A stretch of DNA of 64,000 nt from Solirubrobacter phytolaccae (GTDB lineage: Bacteria > Actinomycetota > Thermoleophilia > Solirubrobacterales > Solirubrobacteraceae): positions 1 through 64,000 of the forward strand of contig NZ_JAPDDP010000011.1 of the NCBI RefSeq assembly GCF_027587195.1, given 5' to 3'. Numbering within the stretch: the first letter of the stretch is position 1; every line of letters starts with the position of its first letter. Shown piece after piece: positions 41,068-49,878 of the stretch. The notes below the pieces were generated by a model. It saw nothing but the letters and a program-made list of their open reading frames with translations. It ran no database searches and was not told where the DNA came from. The position numbers were made by a program, and so were the translations under genes.

Positions 41068-41211
41068 TCAGAACAAGTTGATGACCGCCGCGACCGCGAC
41101 GGCGAGCGTGACGCCGGCGTAGCCGGTGTATCCCGAGATGAGCATGATCAGTGCGGTGATCACGCAGATGCCGACGGTGACGATCCAGGCGAGGCGGTTG
41201 AGCTGAGGCAC
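41068..41211 (-). CDS. Small two-helix membrane protein (47 aa)
   Basis: A 47-residue open frame from GTG 41211 encodes a protein made almost entirely of two transmembrane helices (LAWIVTVGICVITALIMLI and GVTLAVAVAAVINLF) separated by SGYTGYA. The polar N-terminus PQLNR and the regular hydrophobic pattern differ clearly from the Arg/Pro-rich shadows around it and argue for a real gene. It is divergent from the gene at 41236 with 24 bp between starts. I do not recognise a family. Confidence 0.6.
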   Translation of the reverse strand: MPQLNRLAWIVTVGICVITALIMLISGYTGYAGVTLAVAVAAVINLF

Positions 41212-41235
41212 GAGGCCCTATTGTCGCGGACGCCG

Positions 41236-41643
41236 ATGACGTCATGCCTTCCGCCCGCGATCGCGCTCGCGTTCGTCCGTGAGCTGTCCACCGATTTTCG
41301 GGCCGGGATCGTGCTCGACGAGGCGCTCGAGCCGCTCGCGGGAGACCTGGAGCTGGCCGCGCCGGCCCGGGCCTTGCTCGAGGCGCACGCGCGCGCGTGC
41401 GAGCTGCGGGCGGGTGAGGTGTTCGCGGCGCGGACCGCGACGCACGCGATCGTGGTCGTCACGGGACCGCATGCGCTGCCCGCCGTGATGCGCCGGGATA
41501 TCCGGACCGCGCTTTCCGGATTGGGCGGCGCGCAGGCTCAAGAAACGCCGTTCGAACGTCCGGAAGGGGCACTTGTGAAGGCGGTCGTGACAGCGTCCGC
41601 TGACGCTTTTCGGCGTCACAGAGCCGTTTCACGGTCCGAATAA
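41236..41643 (+). CDS. Hypothetical protein, possibly roadblock/LC7-like
   Basis: The 135-residue protein (from ATG 41236) has a compact alpha/beta pattern: FVRELSTDFRAGIVLDEALE, PLAGDLELAAPARALLEAHA, GEVFAARTATHAIVVVTGPH, then a charged tail. A first helix followed by a beta-hairpin with LDxxxxPLAGD and a central helix is reminiscent of roadblock/LC7 domains, which partner small GTPases, but the resemblance is weak. Longer frames back to 40603 cross the palindrome island and are rejected. A weak terminator-like hairpin follows before the HU gene. Confidence 0.6.
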   Translation: MTSCLPPAIALAFVRELSTDFRAGIVLDEALEPLAGDLELAAPARALLEAHARACELRAGEVFAARTATHAIVVVTGPHALPAVMRRDIRTALSGLGGAQAQETPFERPEGALVKAVVTASADAFRRHRAVSRSE

Positions 41644-41657
41644 CCCCGTCGGATCTT

Positions 41658-41676
41658 CGCAAATTGCGGGTTTTTT
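41658..41676 (+). terminator. Possible Rho-independent terminator before the HU gene
   Basis: CGCA-AAT-TGCG followed by GG and TTTTTT (41671-41676). The T-run is rare for this genome; the stem is only 4 bp. Confidence 0.35.
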
Positions 41677-41759
41677 CGCTATGGTGCGCCGACCCCGTCC
41701 GAAGGCACTGTTAGCTTCGGGCCTCCACCAGCCCTCACAGGGGAATTACAGGAGGACGC

Positions 41760-42032
41760 ATGACGAAGAACGAGTTCGTCGACCGTGTCGCGGCCGACAC
41801 CGGTCTGAGCAAGAAGGACGCCGGCGCAGCGGTCGATTCCGTGCTTCGCTCCATCGAGAGCGCTCTCGGTTCGGGCGAAGAAGTCAACTTCACCGGCTTC
41901 GGCAAGTTCCATGTCGCTGAACGCGGCGCGCGCGAAGGTCGCAACCCCCGCACCGGCGAGACGATGACCATCTCCGCCAGCCGGGTGCCGCGCTTCACGG
42001 CCGGCTCGGGCCTCAAGAAGGCCGTCAAGTAA
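41760..42032 (+). CDS. HU family DNA-binding protein
   Basis: The 90-residue protein is a standard HU: MTKNEFVDRVAADTGLSKKD, EEVNFTGFGKFHVAERGARE, the DNA-binding arm GRNPRTGETMTISASRVPRF and the end GSGLKKAVK. It lacks the long Lys/Ala tail of mycobacterial HupB. It is an abundant nucleoid protein. A GGAGG ribosome binding site lies 6 bp before the ATG, and a strong hairpin follows the stop, so it is probably a separate transcription unit with high expression. Confidence 0.95.
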   Translation: MTKNEFVDRVAADTGLSKKDAGAAVDSVLRSIESALGSGEEVNFTGFGKFHVAERGAREGRNPRTGETMTISASRVPRFTAGSGLKKAVK

Positions 42033-42046
42033 GTCGCGACCACGAG

Positions 42047-42072
42047 GGGCGCCGGAGCTAACGCCGGCGCCC
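42047..42072 (+). terminator. Strong hairpin after the HU gene
   Basis: GGGCGCCGG (42047-42055) and CCGGCGCCC (42064-42072) form a perfect 9-bp stem with an 8-nt loop, 14 bp after the HU stop. No T-tract follows; such hairpins often end transcripts in high-GC actinobacteria. Confidence 0.5.
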
Positions 42073-42091
42073 GGCTGGGCCCTGATCTGCC

Positions 42092-43102
42092 ATGACCGTT
42101 TCTCATTCGGGTAACGGCCGGCCGAGCCCCAGTCCGACGTTCGGCGACCGGCTGTCTCAGGCCGTCGCCGAACGTGAGTCCCAGATCGTGCTCGGCATCG
42201 ATCCGGATCCGGCGAAGTTGTGGCCGGCCGCGATCGACCGGGCGAGTGAGGCGCGAGCTCGGCTCGCGCTCACCTTCTCGGACGCGGAAGAGGCAGCCGG
42301 CGAATCCCCGCCAAGCGCGGGCGTCGTCGCGCGCCTCGAGACCGCCGCGGCCGTGCTCGCGCACTGCCGCGCGCTCATCGACGCGGTCGCGCCCGCCGTG
42401 ATCGCCGTCAAACCCCAGCTCGCCTGCTTCGAGCGCCTCGGCGCTCCGGGGTGGCTCGCGCTGGAGCACGTCACCACTTATGCGCACGAGCAGGGCCTGC
42501 TCGTGCTCGCGGACGGCAAACGCGGGGACGTCCCCGTCACCGCCGCCGCCTATGGCCAGGCGCTGGTCGCCAGCACGCCGTCGCCGTTCGGCACGGTCGC
42601 CGGCCTCGGCGCCGACGCCTTCACGGCCAACCCGCTGCTCGGCCGCGACAGCCTCGAGCCGCTCGTGCAGACCGCGCGCGAGCACCAGGCGGGCGTGTTC
42701 GTGCTCGTCCGCACCTCGAACACGGGCGCGGCGGACATCCTCGACGCCCGCATGCACAACGGCGAGCGCCTGTGGGAGCACCTCGCGCGGCTCGTCGACG
42801 ATCTCGGCCAGGCCGGTCCGGCGGGCCTGAAGGACATCGGCGCCGTCACCGGGGCGACCGAACCCGAGCACCTGGCGCGGCTGCGAGAGCTCATGCCGAA
42901 CACACCGTTCCTGCTGCCCGGCATCGGCGCTCAGGGCGGCGACGTCGCGGCGATCGCGCCCGCCTTCGCGCCCGGCAAGGCGGGAGGGCTCGTGACGGCC
43001 TCACGCTCGATCGCCAATGCGCACGAGACCGGCAACCGCAGCCCCGCGGAAGCGGCCCGTGCCGAAGCGGAGCGCCTCCGTGAGCAGGCGTGGTCCCTCT
43101 AG
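42092..43102 (+). CDS. pyrF: Orotidine 5'-phosphate decarboxylase, type 2
   Basis: The 336-residue protein is a type-2 OMP decarboxylase: FGDRLSQAVAERESQIVLGI, DPDPAKLWP, KPQLACFERLG, and the catalytic LVLADGKRGDVP with Lys/Asp triad, then TVAGLGADAFTANPLLGRDS and LLPGIGAQGGD. It makes UMP in the last step of pyrimidine synthesis. The insertion of about 30 residues after LWP (RLALTFSDAEEAAGESPP) is longer than in most homologues. The gene is followed after 11 bp by the LysM gene. Confidence 0.92.
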   Translation: MTVSHSGNGRPSPSPTFGDRLSQAVAERESQIVLGIDPDPAKLWPAAIDRASEARARLALTFSDAEEAAGESPPSAGVVARLETAAAVLAHCRALIDAVAPAVIAVKPQLACFERLGAPGWLALEHVTTYAHEQGLLVLADGKRGDVPVTAAAYGQALVASTPSPFGTVAGLGADAFTANPLLGRDSLEPLVQTAREHQAGVFVLVRTSNTGAADILDARMHNGERLWEHLARLVDDLGQAGPAGLKDIGAVTGATEPEHLARLRELMPNTPFLLPGIGAQGGDVAAIAPAFAPGKAGGLVTASRSIANAHETGNRSPAEAARAEAERLREQAWSL

Positions 43103-43105
43103 ACT
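43100..43105 (+). promoter_or_regulatory. -10 hexamer of the LysM gene
   Basis: TAGACT overlaps the pyrF stop and ends 8 bp before the ATG at 43114, consistent with a leaderless transcript. Confidence 0.35.
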
Positions 43106-43113
43106 GAACCTCG

Positions 43114-43449
43114 ATGGTCGGCCGCAACCCCGCGCGCTTTCTGGCGCCCATCGCGCTGATCGCGTTCGCCTTCGCGCTCTACTCCGTCCTCAGCGGCGAG
43201 AACCCGCCGGCGGGCGAGGACTCGGGCAACCGCACGAGCCAGGAGGCGACGCCGACGGCGACCGAGACGCCGGAGAAGGAAGAGGCGTCCACCTCCAAGA
43301 AGCGCAAGACCTACACGGTCAAGTCGGGCGACACCGCGTCCGGCATCGCGGAGGCGAACGGCATCGACCTCGAGACGCTGGCGGAGCTCAACCAGGACCT
43401 CGATCTGGGGGCGCTCTCGCCGGGTCAGAAGATCAGGCTCGAAGAGTGA
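43114..43449 (+). CDS. LysM domain membrane protein
   Basis: The 111-residue protein has an N-terminal transmembrane anchor (FLAPIALIAFAFALYSVLS, about 8-26), a Thr/Glu-rich linker and a C-terminal LysM domain (YTVKSGDTASGIAEANGIDL, ending GALSPGQKIRL) of about 45 residues. LysM binds N-acetylglucosamine in peptidoglycan, so the protein probably tethers to the wall. It overlaps the downstream D,D-carboxypeptidase gene in GTGA, which points to a shared role in cell-wall maintenance. Confidence 0.87.
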   Translation: MVGRNPARFLAPIALIAFAFALYSVLSGENPPAGEDSGNRTSQEATPTATETPEKEEASTSKKRKTYTVKSGDTASGIAEANGIDLETLAELNQDLDLGALSPGQKIRLEE

Positions 43450-44681
43450 AGTGGCCCGCTGCGGCGGCGCTCGCTGCGGCAGCGACGCTCCTCCTCACCC
43501 CGAACCAGGCGCAGGCCCGTGCCTGCCCGGACAGCGTCGGCGCGCAGGCCGCGATCGTGATCGAGGTCTCGACCGGCATCGTCGCCTGCGAGCGCCAGGC
43601 GGACAAGCGGCTCGCGATCGGCTCGACGACGAAGCTGATGACCGCGCTCGTCACGCTCGAGAACGCGAAGCTCTCCGACACGTTCACCGCCTCGGACTAC
43701 CGCCCGCTGCCGATCGAGTCGCAGATCGGGCTCCAGCCCGGCGAGCGGATGAAGGTCTCAGACCTCATGCGCGGCCTGCTGCTCGAGTCGGGCAACGACG
43801 CCGCGGTCACGCTCGCCGAGGGCGTCTCGGGCTCACGGAAGGCGTTCGTGCGCCAGATGAACCGCCGCGCACGCCAGTTGGACCTCGAGAACACGCGCTT
43901 CGCGAACCCGATCGGGCTCGACGACGAGAACAACTACTCGTCGGCCCACGACCTCGTCAAGCTCGCGGCGGTCCTGCGCGAGAACAAGTTCTTCAGCAAG
44001 ATCGTGGACTCGCCGTCCGGCACGCTCAAGACCGGCAGCCACCCGCGCACGTTCCGCAACCGCAACCGGCTCGTGAGCCGCTACGCGTGGGTCAACGGCG
44101 TCAAGACGGGCCACACGCGCGGCGCGGGCTACGTGCTCGTCGGCTCGGGCAGCCGCAACGGCATCCAGCTCATCTCCGCGGTCCTCGGCACCTCCAGCGA
44201 GGCGGCCCGCGACAGCGACACGATGGCACTGCTGAACTGGGCGATCCCGAAGTTCCAGCGCATCCGCGCGGTGGTCGAGGGCAAGACGCTGGCCACCGCG
44301 GACATCCGCGACCGTCCGGGCGCGACGCTCAACCTCGCGCCCGACCGCACCGTCCGCCGGATCATCGAGCGTGGCAAGCGCGACGAGGTCAAGGTGACGG
44401 TGGACGCCCCGGACGTCGTCGAGGGCCCGATCCGCAGCGGCCAACGGCTTGGTCGGGTCGAGGTGCGACAGGACGGCACGCTCGTGGCGACGGTCGCCCT
44501 GGTGGCCAAATCCGCGGTCCCCGCGCCCACTCCAGCGCAAAAGGCCAAAACCTGGGCGGCGCGCCCGTGGGTGATCGGCGGCATCGGAGCGGCCCTAGTC
44601 GCTACGGTCCTGCTTGTGACCCGCCGCGCCCGAACCAGCCGCCGGCGACCGTCTCGCCGCGAGGCCCGCGCCGCATCATGA
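43446..44681 (+). CDS. D-alanyl-D-alanine carboxypeptidase (S11 family)
   Basis: The 411-residue protein has a signal peptide (about 1-25), then the penicillin-binding motifs of low-molecular-weight PBPs: S60-T-T-K63 (active-site Ser60), S115-G-N117, K220-T-G222. A beta-rich C-terminal domain (about 275-355) and a final transmembrane helix (WVIGGIGAALVATVLLVTRR) anchor it to the membrane. It removes the terminal D-Ala of peptidoglycan stem peptides. The GTG at 43446 overlaps the LysM stop, and the stop overlaps the ATG of the PfkB gene. Confidence 0.92.
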   Translation: MKWPAAAALAAAATLLLTPNQAQARACPDSVGAQAAIVIEVSTGIVACERQADKRLAIGSTTKLMTALVTLENAKLSDTFTASDYRPLPIESQIGLQPGERMKVSDLMRGLLLESGNDAAVTLAEGVSGSRKAFVRQMNRRARQLDLENTRFANPIGLDDENNYSSAHDLVKLAAVLRENKFFSKIVDSPSGTLKTGSHPRTFRNRNRLVSRYAWVNGVKTGHTRGAGYVLVGSGSRNGIQLISAVLGTSSEAARDSDTMALLNWAIPKFQRIRAVVEGKTLATADIRDRPGATLNLAPDRTVRRIIERGKRDEVKVTVDAPDVVEGPIRSGQRLGRVEVRQDGTLVATVALVAKSAVPAPTPAQKAKTWAARPWVIGGIGAALVATVLLVTRRARTSRRRPSRREARAAS

Positions 44682-45655
44682 TCGTCACCGTCACGCTCAA
44701 CACGGCCATCGACAAGACCCTGTCGGTGCCCAACTTTCGGCTCGGCCGCCGCCACCGGACGGTCGAGCAGACCACGATGCCGGGCGGCAAGGGCGTCAAC
44801 GTCGCCCGCGTGCTCAAGACCCTCGGCGCGCCCGTGATCGCCACGGGGCTCGCGGGCGGCGCGACCGGCACGCGCATCGTCGACCAGCTCACGCAGCTGT
44901 CCGTGCTCAGCGACTTCGTCCGCATCGGCGAGGAGTCGCGCACGAACACCGCCGTGATCGACCCGACGACCGGCGAGCAGACCGAGATCAACGAGAAGGG
45001 CCCGAAGGTCACGCCGCAGGAGGTCGAGCTGTTCGTCGACAAGCTCCTGTACCTGGCCAAGGGCGCGAGCCTGTGCGTGTTCGCCGGCTCGCTCCCGCGC
45101 GAGGTCGACACGGACATCTACGCCTTCCTGATCCGCGAGCTGCGCAAGCTCAACGTCACGACCGTGGTCGACACCGACGGCGACCCGCTGCGCCGCGCCG
45201 TGCGCGCCGAGCCGGACGTCGTCTCGCCGAACATGCTCGAGGCGGAGGAGCTCGTCGGCCACGAGTTCAACGACGACGAGGACCGCACGTACGCCGTCAA
45301 GGAGGTGTGCGACATGGGCGCCCGTGAGGCGCTCATGACGCTGCCGGACGGCTGCTTCGCGCGCATGCACCCGCCACACGAGGCCGAGCCGCAGATCTAC
45401 CGCGTCCGCGTGCGTGGGGGAGCGATCGAGCCGCGCGCCACCGTCGGCTCCGGCGACGCCTTCCTGGCCGGCTACGTGGCCGCCCGCTACCAGAGCAAGC
45501 CGGTCGACGAGGCCCTCGCCTTCGCGGTCGCCTGCGGTGCCGAATCGACCCAGCATCTGGGAGCCGGCCTCGTGGATCCGGACCGCGTCCAGCGGCTCCT
45601 CGGAGAGGTGGACGTAGAGCGGATGTCGGCGACTCATAACGACGCTCTAACGTAA
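44678..45655 (+). CDS. PfkB-family sugar kinase (1-phosphofructokinase-like)
   Basis: The 325-residue protein shows LNTAIDKTLSVPNF, the PGGKGVNVARVLKTLG substrate motif and the catalytic GSGDAFLAGYVA near the end, as in FruK/LacC-type kinases. It would phosphorylate fructose 1-phosphate, tagatose 6-phosphate or a related sugar phosphate with ATP. No PTS genes are nearby, so fructose uptake by PTS is not supported locally. It overlaps the carboxypeptidase gene by 4 bp, although the two functions are unrelated. Confidence 0.88.
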   Translation: MIVTVTLNTAIDKTLSVPNFRLGRRHRTVEQTTMPGGKGVNVARVLKTLGAPVIATGLAGGATGTRIVDQLTQLSVLSDFVRIGEESRTNTAVIDPTTGEQTEINEKGPKVTPQEVELFVDKLLYLAKGASLCVFAGSLPREVDTDIYAFLIRELRKLNVTTVVDTDGDPLRRAVRAEPDVVSPNMLEAEELVGHEFNDDEDRTYAVKEVCDMGAREALMTLPDGCFARMHPPHEAEPQIYRVRVRGGAIEPRATVGSGDAFLAGYVAARYQSKPVDEALAFAVACGAESTQHLGAGLVDPDRVQRLLGEVDVERMSATHNDALT

Positions 45656-45691
45656 GAGCACCCGCCCGGGGTCTACGTCCGCTCCCCACCC

Positions 45692-45697
45692 TAGGAT
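45692..45697 (+). promoter_or_regulatory. -10 hexamer of guaB3
   Basis: TAGGAT ends 6 bp before the ATG at 45704; the predicted transcription start coincides with the start codon. Confidence 0.4.
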
Positions 45698-45703
45698 TTC
45701 GCC

Positions 45704-46894
45704 ATGGAAATCGAGATCGGCCGAGGCAAGAAGGCGCGTCGCGCCTACGGCTTCGATGACGTCGCCATTGTCCCTTCGCGTAGGACGCGTGACCCCGACG
45801 ACGTGGACATCACGTGGACGCTGGGTCCGTACCGCTTCGAGCTTCCTCTGCTCGCGTCCGCGATGGACGGCGTCGTATCGCCCGACAGCGCCGGCATCAT
45901 CGGCAAGCTCGGCGGTCTCGCCGTCCTGAACCTCGAGGGCATCTGGGCCCGCTACGAGGACGCCGACGACATCCTGGAGCGCATCGCCGGGCTTCCGAAG
46001 GACGAAGCCACGCGCGAGATGCAGGAGATCTACCAGGAGCCGATCAAGGAAGAGCTGATCGTCCGCTCCATCAAGGCGATCAAGGAGCACGGCGTCGTCG
46101 CCGCCGCTTCGCTCACTCCTCAGCGCGTCGAGCAGTACTACGAGCTGTGTCTTGACGCCGGCCTGGACATCCTGGTCGTCCAGGGCACGGTCATCTCGGC
46201 CGAGCACGTCTCCTCGCAGGGCCACGCCCTGAACCTGAAGGAGTTCGTCCGCGAGGTGCCGATCCCGGTCGTCCTCGGCGGCTGCGCCTCCTACTCGACC
46301 GGCCTGCACCTCATGCGCACCGGCGCGGCGGGCGTGCTCGTCGGCGTCGGCCCGGGCGCCGCCTGCACCACGCGCGGCGTGCTCGGCATCGGCGTCCCGC
46401 AGGCCACGGCGATCGCCGACGTGGCCGCCGCCCGCTCCCAGCACATGCTGGAGACCGGCGAGTACTGCCGCGTGATCGCCGACGGCGGCATGCGCACCGG
46501 TGGCGACGTCGCGAAGGCCGTCGCCTGCGGCGCCGACGCCGTGATGATCGGCTCGCCGCTCGCCCGCGCCTACGAGGCGCCGGGCCACGGCTTCCACTGG
46601 GGCATGGCGACGTTCCACCCGACGCTCCCCCGTGGCGCGCGCGTGAAGACGACGCAGAACGGCTCGCTGGAGGAGATCATCCAGGGCCCCGCGCGTGAGA
46701 ACGACGGCACGTTCAACATCATGGGCGGCCTGCGCACCTCGATGGCGACCTGCGGCTACCAGGACATCGCCGAGTTCAACCGGGCCGAGCTGATGGTCGC
46801 CCCCGCGCTGCAGACCGAGGGCAAGCTCCTTCAGCGCGACCAGGCCATCGGCATGGGCGCCCGCGGCGGAGCGGTCGCGCTTGTCGCCGACTGA
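45704..46894 (+). CDS. guaB3: GuaB3-family IMP dehydrogenase-related protein
   Basis: The 396-residue protein belongs to the GuaB3 branch of IMP dehydrogenase/GMP reductase: [40 protein letters not shown], the active-site loop [20 protein letters not shown] with the conserved Cys, and [20 protein letters not shown]. It has no CBS domains, unlike GuaB. Actinobacteria carry GuaB3 next to guaA or guaB; a cyanobacterial homologue was shown to have IMP dehydrogenase activity, but activity in actinobacteria is less clear. It overlaps guaA by 14 bp, supporting a role in GMP metabolism. Confidence 0.92.
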   Translation: MEIEIGRGKKARRAYGFDDVAIVPSRRTRDPDDVDITWTLGPYRFELPLLASAMDGVVSPDSAGIIGKLGGLAVLNLEGIWARYEDADDILERIAGLPKDEATREMQEIYQEPIKEELIVRSIKAIKEHGVVAAASLTPQRVEQYYELCLDAGLDILVVQGTVISAEHVSSQGHALNLKEFVREVPIPVVLGGCASYSTGLHLMRTGAAGVLVGVGPGAACTTRGVLGIGVPQATAIADVAAARSQHMLETGEYCRVIADGGMRTGGDVAKAVACGADAVMIGSPLARAYEAPGHGFHWGMATFHPTLPRGARVKTTQNGSLEEIIQGPARENDGTFNIMGGLRTSMATCGYQDIAEFNRAELMVAPALQTEGKLLQRDQAIGMGARGGAVALVAD

Positions 46895-48506
46895 GGCCAC
46901 GTCGCTCGGGCACGGCTCCTCGCTTCCGGCTGATCAGCCGGTCGAGGAGCTGGCGCTCGAGCGCGAGGTGGCCACCGATGAAGTCGTCGTCCTCGACTAC
47001 GGCGGACAGTACTCCCAGCTGATCGCGCGTCGCGTGCGTGAGCTCGGCGTGTTCTCCGAGCTGCTCCCGCATCACGTGGGTGTGGACGAGGTGCGCCGGC
47101 GCAAGCCGAAGGGCCTGATCCTCAGCGGCGGGCCCGCGTCGGTGTACGCGCCGGGCGCGCCGAAGCTGGACCCGGAGCTGCTCGAGCTCGGGATCCCCGT
47201 GCTCGGCATTTGCTACGGCATGCAGGCGCTGGTCCTCACGCTCGGCGGCAAGGTCGAGGGCGCGGAGGTCGGTGAGTTCGGCCGCTCGCAGCTGACGGTG
47301 GCCGAGCACGGCCGCCTGCTCGCGGGCACGCCGGATTCCCAGCAGTGCTGGATGTCGCACCGCGACACCGTGTACGAGGCGCCTGAGGGCTTCACGCCGC
47401 TCGCGTCCTCGACGGAGTCGCCGGTCGCGGCGCTGGAGGATGTCGAGCGCGGGCTGTACGGCATCCAGTTCCACCCGGAGGTCGTGCACACGCCCTACGG
47501 GCAGCAGGTGCTGACGACGTTCCTCGAGGACATCGCGGGCGCGTCGCGCACGTGGTCGGCGGCGAACATCATCGACGAGCAGGTCGAGGCGATCCGCAAG
47601 CAGGTCGGTGACGGCAAGGTCATCTGCGGGCTCTCCGGCGGCGTGGACTCGAGTGTCGCGGCGCTGCTGGTCCACAAGGCGGTCGGCGATCAGCTGACGT
47701 GCGTGTTCGTGGACCACGGGATGATGCGCCAGGACGAGGGCGAGCAGGTCATCGCCGCGTTCCGCGACCAGTTCCACGTGCCGCTCGTGGCCGTGGACGC
47801 GGAGAAGCGCTTCCTGGATCGGCTGAAGGGCGTGTCGGAGCCCGAGGCCAAGCGCAAGGCGATCGGCGCCGAGTTCATCCGCGTCTTCGAGGAGGAGGCC
47901 GCCAAGCTCGGCGACGCCAAGTTCCTCGTCCAGGGCACGCTGTACTCGGACGTGATCGAGTCCGGCGGCGGCACCGGCGCGGCGACGATCAAGTCGCACC
48001 ACAACGTGGGCGGGCTGCCGGAGGACATGGAGTTCGCGCTCGTCGAGCCGCTCCGGGCGCTGTTCAAGGACGAGGTGCGCGCCGTCGGCGCGGAGCTCGG
48101 CCTGCCGGAGAAGTTCGTCTGGCGTCAGCCGTTCCCGGGGCCTGGGCTCGCGATCCGCATCGTCGGCGGCGAGGCCACCAAGGAGCGCTTGGACACGCTG
48201 CGCGCGGCGGACTTCATCCTCCAGGACGAGATCCGCAAGGCCGGCCTGTACCGCGAGCTGTGGCAGTCGTTCTGCGTGCTGCCGGACATCCGGACGGTCG
48301 GCGTGCAGGGCGACGAGCGCACCTACGGCTACGTCGTGGCGATCCGCGCGGTGACGTCGGACGACGCGATGACGGCCGACTGGGCACGGCTCCCGTACGA
48401 CCTGCTCGAGCAGATCGCGTCGCGGATGATCAACGAGATCCGCGAGGTCAACCGCGTCGTGCTCGACATCACGAGCAAGCCTCCCGGCACCATCGAGTGG
48501 GAGTAG
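46881..48506 (+). CDS. guaA: GMP synthase (glutamine-hydrolysing)
   Basis: The 541-residue enzyme has a glutamine amidotransferase domain ([20 protein letters not shown]; nucleophile Cys111 in [17 protein letters not shown]) and an ATP-pyrophosphatase domain with the PP-loop SGGVDSS at 252-258, ending in the dimerisation domain with [10 protein letters not shown]. It converts XMP to GMP. The TTG start at 46881 adds about 30 residues before the conserved core; an internal GTG near 46968 would give a normal N-terminus, so the true start is uncertain. Confidence 0.94.
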   Translation: MSPTEATSLGHGSSLPADQPVEELALEREVATDEVVVLDYGGQYSQLIARRVRELGVFSELLPHHVGVDEVRRRKPKGLILSGGPASVYAPGAPKLDPELLELGIPVLGICYGMQALVLTLGGKVEGAEVGEFGRSQLTVAEHGRLLAGTPDSQQCWMSHRDTVYEAPEGFTPLASSTESPVAALEDVERGLYGIQFHPEVVHTPYGQQVLTTFLEDIAGASRTWSAANIIDEQVEAIRKQVGDGKVICGLSGGVDSSVAALLVHKAVGDQLTCVFVDHGMMRQDEGEQVIAAFRDQFHVPLVAVDAEKRFLDRLKGVSEPEAKRKAIGAEFIRVFEEEAAKLGDAKFLVQGTLYSDVIESGGGTGAATIKSHHNVGGLPEDMEFALVEPLRALFKDEVRAVGAELGLPEKFVWRQPFPGPGLAIRIVGGEATKERLDTLRAADFILQDEIRKAGLYRELWQSFCVLPDIRTVGVQGDERTYGYVVAIRAVTSDDAMTADWARLPYDLLEQIASRMINEIREVNRVVLDITSKPPGTIEWE

Positions 48507-48766
48507 AGGAACAGGAAGACAAGGAGCGGAGCATCGAGGAGCACCTCCTCGGGTTCCGCTCGCGCCTGCTCATGGGCGCGATCTTCGCCGCGCTGTACAT
48601 CAGCACGTTCGGCCCCCGGACCGGTTGGGTTCCGGGGGTCCTCAGCGGCGTGCTCGGCGGTGCCGTCGTCTTCCTGCTGCTCAAGGAGGTCGACGAGCGT
48701 CGCCGGAGGAAGCTGCGCGCGCAGAAGAACGTGCCGCCGCCCGTGCGCCGCAAGCACCGGAAGTAG
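48497..48766 (+). CDS. Small two-helix membrane protein (89 aa)
   Basis: The 89-residue frame from GTG 48497 overlaps the guaA stop by 10 bp. It encodes an acidic amphipathic start ([20 protein letters not shown]), two transmembrane helices ([33 protein letters not shown]) and a strongly basic tail ([20 protein letters not shown]). Charge pattern and hydrophobic periodicity support a real inner-membrane protein. I recognise no family. Coupling to guaA is by overlap only. Confidence 0.68.
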   Translation: MGVEEQEDKERSIEEHLLGFRSRLLMGAIFAALYISTFGPRTGWVPGVLSGVLGGAVVFLLLKEVDERRRRKLRAQKNVPPPVRRKHRK

Positions 48767-48773
48767 GCCTCGC

Positions 48774-48779
48774 TAGGGT
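48774..48779 (+). promoter_or_regulatory. -10 hexamer of the DegT aminotransferase gene
   Basis: TAGGGT ends 7 bp before the ATG at 48787, consistent with a leaderless transcript separating the nucleotide-sugar block from the gua genes. Confidence 0.4.
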
Positions 48780-48786
48780 GAGACGC

Positions 48787-49878
48787 ATGGCCGTCTCGCT
48801 CTTCAACACGTCCGCGCCGCTCGCTGCCATCGACTCCGAGATCCGCGCGAAGGTCTCCGCGATCCTCGACGCCGGCGTCTACGTGCTCGGCCCCGAGGTG
48901 CGGGCGTTCGAGTCCGAGTTCGCCGCGTACACCGGCACGGATCACGCGGTCGGCGTGGCCAACGGCACCGACGCGCTGGTGCTCGCGCTGCGCGCGCTCG
49001 GCGTCGGCCCCGGTGATGAGGTGATCGTGCCGTCGTTCACGTTCTACGCGTCGGCGGAGGCGATCCCGCACACGGGCGCGCGCCCCGTCTTCTGCGACGT
49101 GGACCCGGAGACGATGCTGATCACGCCGGACACGGTGAAGGCCGTCATGACGGCGAACACCAAGGCCGTGATCGCCGTGCACCTGTTCGGCAACGTCGCG
49201 CCCGTCGAGGAGATCGAGGCGCTCGGCGTCCCGGTGCTCGAGGACGCCGCCCAGGCCGCCGGCACCGTGCTGGAGGACGGTCGCCGCCCGGGCGCGCTCG
49301 GCACGATCGCGACCTGGTCGTTCTACCCCTCCAAGAACCTCGGCGCGTTCGGCGACGGTGGCGCGATCACCACGAACGACGACATCCTCGCCGAGACCGT
49401 CCGCACGCTTCGCTTCCACGGCTCGCGCGACAAGCAGACCTTCGAGATGGTCGGCCACAACTCGCGCCTGGACGAGCTGCAGGCCGGCATCCTGCGCGTG
49501 CAGCTGCCGCACCTGGACACCTGGGCGGACGGCCGCCGCGCCGCCGGTCGCCACTACGAGGAGGCGGGGCTCGGCGAGCTCGTCTCGCTGCCGGTCGCGG
49601 CTTCGGGCTCGCGGCCCGCGTGGCACCTGTACGTCGTGCGGTCCGAGCGCGCGGACGAGCTGCGCACGGTCTTGAACGACGCCGGCATCGGCGCCCGGGC
49701 CTACTACCGCACCCCGGCACACCTGCAGCCCGCGATGCACGAGTGGGGCGCGGGGCTCACACTGCCCGGCACCGACGAGGCGGCGCGGACGAACCTGGCG
49801 ATCCCGGTGAGCCCGGTGCTCAGCCGTGCCGAGGCGGACGAAGTCGTCGCCGCGGCCGCCGCGTTGGCTCCGGCCTAG
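48787..49878 (+). CDS. DegT/DnrJ/EryC1/StrS-family sugar aminotransferase (WbpE-like)
   Basis: The 363-residue protein is a sugar-nucleotide aminotransferase: VLGPEVRAFESEFAAYTGTD, GVANGTDALVLALRALGVGP, PSFTFYASAEAIPHTGARPV, EDAAQAAG and the PLP Lys183 in SFYPSKNLGAFGDGG. It adds an amino group from glutamate to a keto sugar nucleotide. The convergent neighbours, a hexapeptide acetyltransferase and a UDP-GlcNAc 2-epimerase, suggest WbpE-like action in making a diacetamido sugar for a surface polysaccharide. That pathway call is inference. Confidence 0.9.
   Translation: MAVSLFNTSAPLAAIDSEIRAKVSAILDAGVYVLGPEVRAFESEFAAYTGTDHAVGVANGTDALVLALRALGVGPGDEVIVPSFTFYASAEAIPHTGARPVFCDVDPETMLITPDTVKAVMTANTKAVIAVHLFGNVAPVEEIEALGVPVLEDAAQAAGTVLEDGRRPGALGTIATWSFYPSKNLGAFGDGGAITTNDDILAETVRTLRFHGSRDKQTFEMVGHNSRLDELQAGILRVQLPHLDTWADGRRAAGRHYEEAGLGELVSLPVAASGSRPAWHLYVVRSERADELRTVLNDAGIGARAYYRTPAHLQPAMHEWGAGLTLPGTDEAARTNLAIPVSPVLSRAEADEVVAAAAALAPA

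Noticed and set aside
40603-41643. 346-residue open frame crossing the palindrome island
   Set aside because: Only the part from ATG 41236 shows protein-like character; the rest is Arg/Pro/Gly-rich translation of repeats and hairpins.
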